Shown: piece after piece, positions 51,757 through 61,442 of the stretch
How the letters are laid out: each line of letters begins with the position of its first letter
How positions within the stretch are numbered: position 1 is the stretch's first letter
Assembly: GCF_050749885.1 (NCBI RefSeq)
Contig: NZ_JBOIUB010000005.1
Span: 124,001 to 188,000, forward strand
Length of the DNA: 64,000 nt
Reading direction: 5' to 3'
Source: Zooshikella sp050749885
Lineage (GTDB): Bacteria > Pseudomonadota > Gammaproteobacteria > Pseudomonadales > Zooshikellaceae
The notes under the pieces: generated by a model
Database searches by the model: none
Told to the model about the DNA's origin: nothing
Seen by the model: the letters and a program-made list of their open reading frames with translations, nothing else
Program-made: the position numbers and the translations under genes

Positions 51757-53571
51757 GTGGAACACCCTCAGTTGATTGCGCTGCAAGAAAGCACTATCAC
51801 TGCATACTACCAACATGTTTATGGAACATTGACAGAGTTTAATTACTCAATATTGGGTACCCAAGAACGCCCATCCACCACACCCATATGGCCTTATACC
51901 ACCACATCTGGCAACACCATCCAACAACGTAAAGTAAAGCTTATTCAGTGCATCACCCATATTACTCCCCATAACCCGTTAGCCAGTGAAAAACAGTATT
52001 ATGTCATCAGTCGTTTACAACGAGGACTGGCTATTGCTACGGCACTTGTTGAACAATTTAGTACGGTTACCAGACTTAAACAATTACAGGAAGAAAATAT
52101 ACAAAGCCTGCTACCGCCTGAAAAGCGTAATGAATTGACATTACTACTTAGTCAAGCATCATACGTTGCCCTGCACTGTTTAGCTCATTATTTATTACAT
52201 CAGCTTGCTTCTTCCGAATACAGTTTTGAACAACGTTTACCTTCAATCAAGCAACTGAAACTTAATTCACCACTGGATTCAGTAAAACATTTCTTAGCTT
52301 ATTTAGCCGAAGTGATTAATTCCTATGCTAAAACAGATCAATGCTTAATCGCTGTTGTCGTACAGGCCAGTGAAATATTAATTGATACATTGCGAGCCTT
52401 ACGACCCACACAAACACAAAACAACCCATTTTTTCATACTCATTACCATGTCGCTCAGGAAGATTTTTCATGGACAATCTTTTTACCGCCCCATAAGGCT
52501 TACCATAAAAAATTACCACCCGTCACTTTCAAACAACCTCATGAAGTTTTTGGTAATTGTATGGCTAAACAAGAAATCCAAAAACTTGCAAAGATACTCG
52601 TTTGTTATGACTTTAAACGACAATTAAATCCATTTATAGCATTAGGTGGTGCACATTTTAACTTCGTGCTTTCAGGAATACCTGGCTCAGGTAAAACAAC
52701 GTTAATTCAATTTCTGGCAGGATTGGTTAAACACTATTGTAAAGTAGCAAACTACCCTTTTTATTTTGAAAATCTCGATATTAACTGCCTCCATCCTTTC
52801 CAAGGACACTCTGCTGCCAATGCTAATCAATTTATTCAAAATGTGCTCAATCCTTATACTATCGCTATTGGTTGTATAGATCAGGCAGATTTTTTAACTG
52901 GAAAACAAAACCCTCAGCAAAGTGCACCAGGCCAACACGAAATTAGCACAGCACTATTGGATACTTTTTGTGGTATCAGAGCCCATACTAAAGGCAATTG
53001 TGTTTTTGCTTTAGTCTCCAACAACCCTGATAACCTCAATCCCCAACTTAAGCAATGTATCTCAACTCATCTGGAAACCGATAAGGTACAAAGCTCAGCG
53101 AACCTGACAAAATTACTTCATCATACGCTGAGTGATATAGCGACAAAAGGTGAGGAGGTAATACTAAACCCAAGCTGTTCACCCAGTAATGGGGATGAAA
53201 AAGAACAATCAAGTGCAGACCTAAGGCTAAGTGACCAACTGCAAACACTTTACCAAGAGACCCTTATTGAGATTGGAGAGCTAAACACATTAAGTCAGTT
53301 TGGTTATTATTTACACAAAATACAGCAAACCTATCCGCAGTTTACGTATCGTATTATCAAACAGATTATTGATGCCGTTAAAGCCTCTTGTTTGGATATT
53401 TCCCTACCGGATGAGTGGTTTGAAAATCCAGAACTTTTTCTCCATAAATCTTATGAAGAAAAAGTCAATATGCTTGCTGAACTCAGGCGTCCATTTGATG
53501 CAAGCATATTACTGCAAATAACCCACAACTATGCTGAACGTATTTTAAAGCAAACGCCCCCCATTAATTAA
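51757..53571 (+). CDS. AAA+-type ATPase with novel N-terminal region
   Basis: A 604-residue protein. The GTG start at 51757 has AGGAG 7 nt upstream. The N-terminal ~270 residues are helical and unrecognised. A nucleotide domain follows, with Walker A GIPGSGKTTLIQFLAG at about 306-321, a Walker B-like IAIGCIDQADF at about 370-380, and a sensor-1-like VFALVSNNPDNL. The last ~170 residues are helical (QTLYQETLIEIGELNTL, FTYRIIKQIIDAV). There is no signal or membrane segment. The Walker B has Gln in place of the usual catalytic Glu (DQAD), so hydrolysis may be slow or use another residue. It stands alone and converges with the methyltransferase, leaving 3 nt between stops. No close family comes to mind. 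Confidence 0.72.
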   Translation: MEHPQLIALQESTITAYYQHVYGTLTEFNYSILGTQERPSTTPIWPYTTTSGNTIQQRKVKLIQCITHITPHNPLASEKQYYVISRLQRGLAIATALVEQFSTVTRLKQLQEENIQSLLPPEKRNELTLLLSQASYVALHCLAHYLLHQLASSEYSFEQRLPSIKQLKLNSPLDSVKHFLAYLAEVINSYAKTDQCLIAVVVQASEILIDTLRALRPTQTQNNPFFHTHYHVAQEDFSWTIFLPPHKAYHKKLPPVTFKQPHEVFGNCMAKQEIQKLAKILVCYDFKRQLNPFIALGGAHFNFVLSGIPGSGKTTLIQFLAGLVKHYCKVANYPFYFENLDINCLHPFQGHSAANANQFIQNVLNPYTIAIGCIDQADFLTGKQNPQQSAPGQHEISTALLDTFCGIRAHTKGNCVFALVSNNPDNLNPQLKQCISTHLETDKVQSSANLTKLLHHTLSDIATKGEEVILNPSCSPSNGDEKEQSSADLRLSDQLQTLYQETLIEIGELNTLSQFGYYLHKIQQTYPQFTYRIIKQIIDAVKASCLDISLPDEWFENPELFLHKSYEEKVNMLAELRRPFDASILLQITHNYAERILKQTPPIN

Positions 53572-53574
53572 CCG

Positions 53575-54423
53575 CTAATATACTCTGCGTTCTGGGTGTA
53601 ATGTTGCTTTTGTAGACTCATACTGAGCAGCTTCCACGGAGCTTGCCTTTTGGATAACGGCATAAATACAGCGCATAGGGATTGCGATACCCTCTCCTTG
53701 ACGCGCGTAGATGGCTAAAGCATTGTCCAGTACCTGTTCGATAAACAATGCATGTTGCTCTTCTGGCAACCATTCATGGAGGGGTAATAATGCAAGAAGA
53801 AAGCGTGAAAAATAATCTAAACTGGCGGTAAAGGGAAACCAGGTTCGATCTTCTAAGACAGAAATGCTTAAACCTTGATATTGACATAGCGTTTGTAAAC
53901 AGCGCAGGTCTGCACTGGGAGGCATTGCTGTCAATGCAACAGATAACCCTTCCCAACGGGAGTCTGCCATAAGCTGTTTAATAGGGAGATAAATTGCTTC
54001 ATTATAAGGCCAGTGAACAATAAAACACTGACCTCCTGGTTTTAAAACACGTTCTATTTCTGCAAAAGCCTTATCCAGTTCACCAACCCAGTGAAGTATG
54101 CTACACACCAATACCCAGTCCACGGATTGGCTTTTAACTTCATGTAAATTCGTCACATCAGCTACAGCAAAACGTATCTCTGAAGTTTCATAGTTTTGCT
54201 TTGCATGATTAATCATATCAGTTGATCGATCTACTGCTTGGACATGACTTAACTCAAACTGCTGTACAACTTTGTTAATTAAGCTACCGTCTCCACAACC
54301 AATGTCCAATACTTGGTCTTGATGACTAAGATTACAGTAACGATGTAACCCTAAAAGGGCAGACTCATGCTGTAACTGGTTGACCTGCCGATATGCTTCC
54401 GGATTCCAGCGTAATTTGGCCAT
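53575..54423 (-). CDS. Class I SAM-dependent methyltransferase (Tam-like)
   Basis: A 282-residue Rossmann methyltransferase. Motif I is VLDIGCGDGSLI, motif II AVDRSTDMINHA, then FAVADVTNL and VLVCSILHWVGELDKAFAEIERVLKPGG. The start KLRWNPEAYRQVNQLQHESAL resembles trans-aconitate methyltransferase and related small-acid methylators. The substrate is not certain; a link to the aconitase 9 kb away is only suggestive. It converges with the AAA+ gene. Confidence 0.82.
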   Translation of the reverse strand: MAKLRWNPEAYRQVNQLQHESALLGLHRYCNLSHQDQVLDIGCGDGSLINKVVQQFELSHVQAVDRSTDMINHAKQNYETSEIRFAVADVTNLHEVKSQSVDWVLVCSILHWVGELDKAFAEIERVLKPGGQCFIVHWPYNEAIYLPIKQLMADSRWEGLSVALTAMPPSADLRCLQTLCQYQGLSISVLEDRTWFPFTASLDYFSRFLLALLPLHEWLPEEQHALFIEQVLDNALAIYARQGEGIAIPMRCIYAVIQKASSVEAAQYESTKATLHPERRVY

Positions 54424-55271
54424 GATTCCCCTATATAATCCTTACTCGTTATAGTTATTATTTGTTGTGTATCCTAGCGACTACTTTTCACAAAAACTGA
54501 AGTAGTTCACATGCAGAAATAAGTATTACTCTAAATTCATCGCACGTCTTTAAACAGTACAATGTAAAAATATAGTCCAAGGTTGGTCGCCAATGATAAT
54601 ATGTGTTACTTGTTTTGAAAAATCCCCTTTGCTGAGAATAAAGGGAAACGAATCAGTCAATTCAAGACTGTAAATAAAACATACGATGCAGTTAAAGCAC
54701 AAATAGATTATTTATTAATCAGATGTAAACTCTATTGATATGCAAGACCTAGAAATACAACACATGCTGCGACTTGGAAAAACAAATGACTCTCTCGTAT
54801 AATTCCACCCAACCAAAATTCATGTTTTACATGAAGTAAAAGCACTACTTGCAGTTTGTTAAAGTGCATAAGATAATTGACGCAATATTTATTTGTACAA
54901 TTAGACAACAAGTCGTTACAAACTGATAAAGGCAAAATAACACACTTGTAATACAACAATCATGGAATAAATTTTATAGTACTTCTATCTAATGCCCAAA
55001 ACTTTTGTCTGTTGGATCACAGCAGATTTTTTTGTGCCTGATATTATATTTAAGTCTTACAGCGTTTGTGAGACAGTTCAATCAGTCCTATACTGGCTGA
55101 TAATAAAAAAGTAGTCCATACTCTAGCTTGGACATCGGCTTGCCCTTGAGACCTTTGGTCTGTAAGCCTTTGGGGGCATCTGGCCTGGCAGGTTTAATCA
55201 GTACAACCTGACCAGTTATTTTAACCCTCTTCAAATGAAGCTTTGCAACACAAACTGATAAGGAGTTCATA
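54424..55271. other. Long gap upstream of the lipoprotein gene
   Basis: About 850 nt. The 75-codon minus-strand frame at 54732-54959 is hydrophobic with no ribosome site and is not called. AGACCTTTGGTCT near 55150 is a short palindrome in the probable leader of the lipoprotein mRNA. Nothing else is recognised. Confidence 0.4.
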
Positions 55272-55490
55272 ATGACTGCTAAACTCGTTAAGTTAGGTGT
55301 CGTCGCTGCTGCGTTAACTATTATGGCTGGTTGTGCTACTAACAGTCGTGTTGATGCGTTGGAGCAAGACATTAATGAAGTAAAGGATCGCCTCAGCCGC
55401 GTTGAGCAAACTGCTGCTAGCGCTGATGCAAAAGCCGATCAAATCATGGAGAAGCTAGATCGCATGAGTGGCCATCAGTACATGAAATAA
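55272..55490 (+). CDS. Lpp/OprI-type major outer-membrane lipoprotein
   Basis: A 72-residue lipoprotein. The signal peptide is followed by the lipobox TIMAGCATN (Cys near residue 21), then a heptad coiled coil (VDALEQDINEVKDRLSRVEQ) of about 45 residues. It ends HQYMK; the terminal Lys is the residue by which Lpp is linked to peptidoglycan. AAGGAG lies 6 nt before the ATG and a strong terminator follows, as expected for a very highly expressed gene. The L,D-transpeptidase that faces it could make that link. Confidence 0.88.
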   Translation: MTAKLVKLGVVAAALTIMAGCATNSRVDALEQDINEVKDRLSRVEQTAASADAKADQIMEKLDRMSGHQYMK

Positions 55491-55507
55491 TTTATGATAC
55501 TGATGTG

Positions 55508-55535
55508 AAAAGGCCGCAGTTGCGGCCTTTTTTTT
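55508..55535 (+). terminator. Rho-independent terminator of the lipoprotein gene
   Basis: AAAAGGCCGC / GCGGCCTTTT hairpin with a run of T, 18 nt after the stop. Confidence 0.95.
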
Positions 55536-55889
55536 TAATAAATCTATATAATTCAACCTGTATTTTTAAATACGTACTAATACTATGTAATGAAAAATAT
55601 ATTTTTTCCTATATTTATAAACAGCTATCTCAATTATTATTTTTTTGATGAGACTAATCAGACAGGTAATTACAGCAACAAAAATGCTCAAGTTTTAGCT
55701 GGGCACTTCAAGTGATGAAACACCCTAATGGCTTTCAATAAGAGGCAGGAGAAAGGGTAAGGACAGCTAAGTATCCTTCTCAAACTGTCTTTAATGGCGA
55801 AGATAAACCAGTCATATCCTACACAAACACGTTTATTTCAAAACCCCATAGCTTAATAAAACATTAGCTATTACTTGTATAGTTAAGCT
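55536..55889. other. Gap between convergent lipoprotein and L,D-transpeptidase genes
   Basis: About 350 nt, AT-rich, no gene, RNA or repeat recognised. Confidence 0.4.
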
Positions 55890-56867
55890 TTAAAATAAAT
55901 CCTTTACATATACTGAAGAAATCGAAACGCGCTGCGGCAAACCTGTTTCTTGCTGAATAACATCCAAAGCTACACTTTGGTTTATTGCCGTACTCGCTTC
56001 AGGCATTTTGTCTAACAAGTTACTCAGAACATACCTTGCGGGTTTACGAACAGTATCGGCTCGCTCAGATAATGGCTCATGTGCCTCAACATATATTTCA
56101 CCATTCAAACGGCCAATTTTATATGACTCATGAATAATTCGAACAGGTGTACCACGAGAAACCTGGGCAAATAGTTGTTCGATATGATCTGGAAATAAAC
56201 GAATACAGCCATGGCTAACCCGCATGCCTACCCCATACTTACGGTTTGTACCATGAATTAAATAGCTGCCCCCATTACCTAGTCGCATAGCAAATAAACC
56301 TAAAGGATTATCTGGCCCAGCAGGGACAACGCCAGGAAGAATATCTCCTTTTTCGGCATGCTCACGACGAATTGATGCAGGTGGCGTCCAAGAAGGATTT
56401 TTTATTTTTTGCATAATATGCGTCTTACCTTCTGGTGTTTGCCAACCTCTACGGCCGATGCCTACAGGAAAAACAACCACAACATCTTCATTAGGAGGAA
56501 AATAGTAAAGGCGTAATTCTGCTAGGTTGATAATAATCCCTTCTCTCTTACCTGGCGGTAATACCATTTGTGTTGGCAGTGTCACTAAAACACCTTCACC
56601 AGGCAGCCAAGGATCGATATCTGGATTTGCGGCTCGAACGGTTAAAAAACCTAACCCTTCTCGTCGAGCAATTTCCATAAACGTATCTTCATACGTAGTA
56701 CTCACTTGGCGTATATAGCCTACAACATTATCACCATTGGCAGGCAAAGGATAAACAGCAGCCCAGCTTTGGCCACTGCATAGAAGAATAATGCCACACC
56801 ACAACCATGCGCGACATTTAGATACAACGTATCTAAATACTTTAACAAGCATACTTACTTCGTTCAT
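55890..56867 (-). CDS. LysM-containing L,D-transpeptidase (ErfK/YbiS type)
   Basis: A 325-residue periplasmic YkuD-domain enzyme. A signal peptide (WLWCGIILLCSGQSWA) is followed by a LysM-like region (YEDTFMEIARREGLGFLTVRAANPDIDPW) and the catalytic core HGTNRKYGVGMRVSHGCIRLFP, with Cys near residue 220 and the SHGC motif intact. In E. coli, LdtA/B/C (ErfK, YbiS, YcfS) attach Lpp to meso-diaminopimelate in peptidoglycan. Convergence with an Lpp-like gene suggests the same job here, although 3-3 cross-linking is also possible. Confidence 0.9.
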   Translation of the reverse strand: MNEVSMLVKVFRYVVSKCRAWLWCGIILLCSGQSWAAVYPLPANGDNVVGYIRQVSTTYEDTFMEIARREGLGFLTVRAANPDIDPWLPGEGVLVTLPTQMVLPPGKREGIIINLAELRLYYFPPNEDVVVVFPVGIGRRGWQTPEGKTHIMQKIKNPSWTPPASIRREHAEKGDILPGVVPAGPDNPLGLFAMRLGNGGSYLIHGTNRKYGVGMRVSHGCIRLFPDHIEQLFAQVSRGTPVRIIHESYKIGRLNGEIYVEAHEPLSERADTVRKPARYVLSNLLDKMPEASTAINQSVALDVIQQETGLPQRVSISSVYVKDLF

Positions 56868-57425
56868 AAGAAGTTACTATAGATTAAATAAAGTCAATCA
56901 ACCCGGAAAAATTAGCTACCTAACGTAGCAGCCAATTATCATACAGACAGAAAGAAAACGACATAAGTGTTCCTTCTTTTTTTGCTAAAAAAGTCACTTT
57001 ATATAGCGCAATCAGTTAAACAATTTAAATATGCAAAGGTTTATTGTCTTTTTTAAAGCCTATTCAAGTATGCAGTTCACATTTATAACTATAACGGCGC
57101 AGGATACCCCTCTCCGCCGTCATGAGCACATACGAACACTGTAAATCATCAAGTAACACCTTGATTTTCTCTCTATGGGATAAAACAGGGCTAAGCCCAT
57201 AGCTGTCACTCATCCCTCTTATCCATAGGAATACTTAAAGCCAAATGGAAAAAATGTCGTTTCTGTCCTTCATAATAGCGTGGGTTAGTCGACTTATACG
57301 CAACCAAATGATTAATTTTTAACCACAAGAACATGGCAAAATTATTCATAAGGATTATTTGATTATTTCTTCAAATTCATGAACAACAACTGTTTAAAAT
57401 CAAATGTTAGGATGGTCTATATCAA
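56868..57425. other. Gap between the L,D-transpeptidase and malG
   Basis: About 560 nt between the L,D-transpeptidase start and the malG stop. It must hold the transpeptidase promoter. No gene, repeat or strong hairpin was recognised. Confidence 0.4.
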
Positions 57426-58316
57426 TTACCCTTTAACACCACCAGCCGTGAGGCCACTAATAATCCACTTCTGACAATATAAAAAGATCACTGTGATGGG
57501 TAATCCAGAAAGCACCGCCGCTGCAGCAAAATCTCCCCATAAATAATTTTGTTCATAGAGATACTGTTGAGCCCCCACCGCCAGTGTAAGTTGATCAACA
57601 TCGAGTAATAATACTGAGGCAATAGGATATTCTGCAATTGTGGTAATAAATGCCAAAATAAATACCACAGCGAGTATTGGAATACTTAATGGCAGTAATA
57701 TATAACGAAAGGCTTGCCAGATAGTTGCTCCATCTACAACAGCAGCCTCTTCAAGAGAAGCATCAATCGATTCAAAATATCCTTTGATTGTCCAAATATG
57801 TAACGCCATTCCCCCAAGCGAAGCGGTAATAACTGCACCATGAGAGTTAATCCCCAGCCAACTGATATGTTGCCCCAACTGATCAAAAAGCGCATAGATA
57901 GCAACTAACGATAATACGGGTGGAAACATTTGAAAGATCAGCATGGACTTAAGCATGATCCCTTTAAAGCGAAAGCGCATACGCGCAAAAGCATAAGCAC
58001 TGGTCGTTGATAGCATCAAAATCAACAGTGCAGAAATCAATGCAATTTTTATGGAATTCCACAACCAAGTTAATACAGGGAAAGGTGGCTGAATAACCGT
58101 ACCATCTGCTTGGGTATACGGAAAACCTAACGCCAGCGACCAATGTTCCAGTGATGGATTAACCGGTAATAAGTGTCCTGTTGCAAAGTTACCCGTTCTA
58201 AAAGAAATGGATAACACCATCAATAATGGAAAAATAATGATTGCAAGAAAGCCAATTAAGCCCGCATGTGTCAACCATACACGGTACTTAACAGATGGAG
58301 GGTGGACCATCGCCAT
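57426..58316 (-). CDS. malG: Maltodextrin ABC transporter permease MalG
   Basis: An inner-membrane permease of six predicted segments. The EAA loop is GYFESIDASLEEAAVVDGATIWQAFRYILLPLS, and the C-terminus GLTAGGVKG matches E. coli MalG. I chose the ATG at 58316: the protein then starts MAMVHPPSVKYR, is 296 aa (the E. coli length) and has GGGAG 7 nt upstream. The open frame extends to 58376 inside malF and is not used. It lies 13 nt after malF. Confidence 0.97.
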   Translation of the reverse strand: MAMVHPPSVKYRVWLTHAGLIGFLAIIIFPLLMVLSISFRTGNFATGHLLPVNPSLEHWSLALGFPYTQADGTVIQPPFPVLTWLWNSIKIALISALLILMLSTTSAYAFARMRFRFKGIMLKSMLIFQMFPPVLSLVAIYALFDQLGQHISWLGINSHGAVITASLGGMALHIWTIKGYFESIDASLEEAAVVDGATIWQAFRYILLPLSIPILAVVFILAFITTIAEYPIASVLLLDVDQLTLAVGAQQYLYEQNYLWGDFAAAAVLSGLPITVIFLYCQKWIISGLTAGGVKG

Positions 58317-58329
58317 CGTTATATCTCCC

Positions 58330-59871
58330 TTATACCTTGACCTTGCTGAGGCGCAATTGCATAACAGCCAGCGCACCCACCAGTAAAAAGATTAATGTTG
58401 CTATAGCCGCTGCCATACCAAAATTTTGTCCCGAATCCTGAAATGCTAATCGATAGGTATAACTCACCAATAAATCTGTAGTACCCGCAGGAGTCGTTGC
58501 ACCAATAATATCTGGCCCCCCAGATGTTAATAAGGTTATCAGCACAAAATTATTAAAATTAAACGCAAATGAGGCGATTAATAGTGGGGTTAAAGGCTTA
58601 ATTATTTGAGGTAACGTAATACTCATTAAATTACGCCACGGTGATGCACCGTCAATCGCAGACGCTTCATATAAATCTTTTGGAATAGCTTGTAATAGCC
58701 CCATACACAACAACAGCATATAGGGATAACCCAACCACGTGTTGACAATCAAGATCATAGTACGAGCCAGCAAGGGATCACTAAACCAGTCTGGCCGAAC
58801 ACCCAATAGTGAACCCAATAAATAATTCACTTCACCTGCATTCTGATTAAATAAGCCTTTAAACACTAAAATGGAAATAAAAGCAGGTACCGCATACGGT
58901 AAAATCAACATCATTCGGTAAAAGCCTTTTCCCTTCAAAAGCTCCCACTGTAAAAGATTCGCGAGGATAAGGCCCACCAGCAAGGTAAAAACAACGGTAC
59001 ATAGCGAAAATACAATAGTCCAAACAAAAATTTGTATAAAAGGCCCACTAATACTTGGATCAAATAACACAGTAATATAATTTTTCCAACCAACATAGGT
59101 TTTAAAACCTGGTGAAAATTTTACCCCCTGATTATTTTTATAAAACCCAGTTTGCCAATCGATGCTGAGTACATCACCGGTTTTTTGATTTATTAATTGC
59201 TGCTGATCATTTAATTGGTAAAGTGGTGCAACAGCCGCAAAATGCCGAAGCCCAACCCACTGTAAGTGCTGACCATTTGGTAAGTTCAACGTGATATTTT
59301 TGAGTTGCTTTTTATGTTTTATAATAGCTTTTATCGTTGCAGGTTTTTGATCAAGCAATTCACTCACCAAGGTTAACGCTACAGTCTTGTTGATAGCGTC
59401 TACAAGTAAGATGTTTGAACTTAGATATGTCGTATGATTCTCATCATCGACCAAAGCAATAACGGCTGTTTTTTCGCTCGTTTTTTGTTGTTGGAAGTAA
59501 AGATAATATTTATATTTTTTATCACTCACTTTATACGTTTGTTGTAAAAAATACTGCTGTGCTTTAGGTAAATCCAACAAATGTTTAGCGCTATAGTTAG
59601 TAAAACTTATGCCTATCGTGTAGAGCAGTGGAAAAATGACAAAAATAACCATACCCGCAACAGCAGGAAATACGTAGCGATGTGCATACGCTTCCTGCCG
59701 ACAAAAAACAAAAGCGGCTGCACTCAACACCACTAAAAATAATCCCGCAAACGCTAGCTGTTGTTGTACATACATGACAACAACAAGGTATAAACCCACC
59801 CCTATAACACTTAGAGGTAAAACCCGTTTAAAAAAACGAAGAAAAGCACTTAGTTGAAGCTCGGTTAACAT
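58330..59871 (-). CDS. malF: Maltodextrin ABC transporter permease MalF
   Basis: A 513-residue permease (E. coli MalF 514 aa). N-terminal membrane segments, a long periplasmic P2 loop (about residues 95-275) and the EAA motif LYEASAIDGASPWRNLMSITLP are present. The P2 loop contacts MalE. It lies between malE and malG in the same operon. Confidence 0.96.
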   Translation of the reverse strand: MLTELQLSAFLRFFKRVLPLSVIGVGLYLVVVMYVQQQLAFAGLFLVVLSAAAFVFCRQEAYAHRYVFPAVAGMVIFVIFPLLYTIGISFTNYSAKHLLDLPKAQQYFLQQTYKVSDKKYKYYLYFQQQKTSEKTAVIALVDDENHTTYLSSNILLVDAINKTVALTLVSELLDQKPATIKAIIKHKKQLKNITLNLPNGQHLQWVGLRHFAAVAPLYQLNDQQQLINQKTGDVLSIDWQTGFYKNNQGVKFSPGFKTYVGWKNYITVLFDPSISGPFIQIFVWTIVFSLCTVVFTLLVGLILANLLQWELLKGKGFYRMMLILPYAVPAFISILVFKGLFNQNAGEVNYLLGSLLGVRPDWFSDPLLARTMILIVNTWLGYPYMLLLCMGLLQAIPKDLYEASAIDGASPWRNLMSITLPQIIKPLTPLLIASFAFNFNNFVLITLLTSGGPDIIGATTPAGTTDLLVSYTYRLAFQDSGQNFGMAAAIATLIFLLVGALAVMQLRLSKVKV

Positions 59872-60041
59872 GATACTTCACCATGTTTTTCCAGTAGCAA
59901 AACTGTTTGCTGGTATACCCTCACCTTTTTCCCTTCAGAGAGAATACCCTCCACACACAACATATAGTAAAGTTGGGTATACCAAGCTAAACAGTCACTA
60001 CTAGATGAATAAACAAATGTACCCAGCGCTATGGGTATAGG

Positions 60042-61235
60042 TTACTTGTTGCGTACAATACGTTTGGCCGCATCATCCAAAGCGGCTTTAACCGGCTGAC
60101 GCCCTGAGGTGATATTTTGTAATGCCGCTTTCATCGCAGCCCAAAATGCCCCCATTTCTGGCACATTTGGCATGACTTCACCCGCTTGTGCATTATTAAA
60201 TGTGGCCGCTATATTAGGGTCTTTGCTTAGCGCTTCCATAAACTGTTTATTGGCAACAGCCCCTAAGGGAACATCATCATTCACCTTTTTAAGTCCCTCA
60301 ATTTGTAACATATAATTTTCTAAAAATTCTACCGCCAATTCTTTATTCGGGCTTGCAGCATTAATGGTTGCCGCTAATACACCCACAAATGGTTTACCTA
60401 CCTGGCCATTAATCTTGGGCAACGGTGCTACGCCAAAGTCAATGCCACTTTTTTTAAGATTGCTCCATGACCATGGGCCATTAATCATCATAGCAACCTC
60501 TCCTTTATTAAAAGCTGCATCCATGACGCCATAATCAACACCTTTAGGCATTACCTTTTCGTCAATCATTTTTTTCAATAGCATTCCAGCCTGGTAACCG
60601 CCTTTATTGTTTACCCCGGTATCTTTTACGTCATAGCCACCAGCGGGTGTTTTTTTAAATGTATAGGCGCCATAGCCAGCAAATAATCCCCAGGTAAAAT
60701 ACGTGTTATTGTAATCCCATAAAATGGCTTTTTTATTTTTTTTCGCAAGCTGAGTACTCAAAGAAAAGATTTCATCCACGGTTTTTGGCGGCTGCTTAAT
60801 AATTGCTTTATTATAAATTAAACCTACTGCTTCCATTGCCATGGGATAACCATACACTTTTCCATCAACCGTCACTGCATCCCAACTAAAATCAACAATA
60901 CCAGATTTAATGGACTTACTCGGTGAAAGCGGAGCAATGAGTCCACTTTTAGCCCATTCACCTAACCGATCATGAGCCCAAATAAAAATATCAGGTCCAT
61001 TTCCTGTCGCTGCAGCCTGTTGAAATTTATCTGTGGCTTTATCCGGGTGAGCGACCTTTACTGGAATTCCTGTTTCTTTAGCAAAACGGTCACCGACAGC
61101 TTGTAATCCGTTATACCCTTTATCACCGTTAATCCAAATGGTTAACTCACCTTCAGCAATTGCTGCGAATGCAGCTGTACTGATACACTGCGACATCAGT
61201 AAGCTTGAAGCCAGTAATGTTATTGTTTTTTTCAT
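60042..61235 (-). CDS. malE: Maltose/maltodextrin-binding protein MalE
   Basis: A periplasmic binding protein with signal peptide KKTITLLASSLLMSQCISTAAFA and the mature start ELTIWINGDKGYNGLQAVGDRF. Further landmarks are GPDIFIWAHDRLGEWAKSGLIAPL and YPMAMEAVGLIYNKA, as in MalE. The second ATG at 61235 is preferred (AGGA 8 nt upstream, 397 aa); the first ATG at 61244 is too close to that site. It leads the malE-malF-malG operon. Confidence 0.97.
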   Translation of the reverse strand: MKKTITLLASSLLMSQCISTAAFAAIAEGELTIWINGDKGYNGLQAVGDRFAKETGIPVKVAHPDKATDKFQQAAATGNGPDIFIWAHDRLGEWAKSGLIAPLSPSKSIKSGIVDFSWDAVTVDGKVYGYPMAMEAVGLIYNKAIIKQPPKTVDEIFSLSTQLAKKNKKAILWDYNNTYFTWGLFAGYGAYTFKKTPAGGYDVKDTGVNNKGGYQAGMLLKKMIDEKVMPKGVDYGVMDAAFNKGEVAMMINGPWSWSNLKKSGIDFGVAPLPKINGQVGKPFVGVLAATINAASPNKELAVEFLENYMLQIEGLKKVNDDVPLGAVANKQFMEALSKDPNIAATFNNAQAGEVMPNVPEMGAFWAAMKAALQNITSGRQPVKAALDDAAKRIVRNK

Positions 61236-61396
61236 AAACGACATCCTATTAACAGCCTATCCCTTCGTGAATCATTATTCATAATGTATTTCACCCTGGG
61301 CATACTTCGTGATTATCCTTGTTTCTTAACCGACAACACTCTAATTAGTTGCTGTATCCTTCTTTGCATGATCCTGCCTGATACAGTCAAACTTCG

Positions 61397-61429
61397 CATC
61401 CCCCTTTATTTTTTTTAGGGGGGCGTAGT
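61397..61429 (-). promoter_or_regulatory. MalT-type boxes before malE
   Basis: On the minus strand ACTACGCCC (61421-61429) is followed by GGGGGATG (61397-61404). The same pair of elements precedes lamB and the glucosidase-malK operon, so they are likely MalT sites. Confidence 0.65.
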
Positions 61430-61442
61430 TTTCCGGTTGAGT

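Noticed and set aside
54732..54959. 75-codon minus-strand frame upstream of the lipoprotein gene
   Set aside because: No ribosome site, odd composition, no recognisable domain; the region reads as non-coding.
58317..58376. N-terminal extension of MalG
   Set aside because: Lies inside malF; ATG 58316 has a ribosome site and gives the E. coli MalG length.
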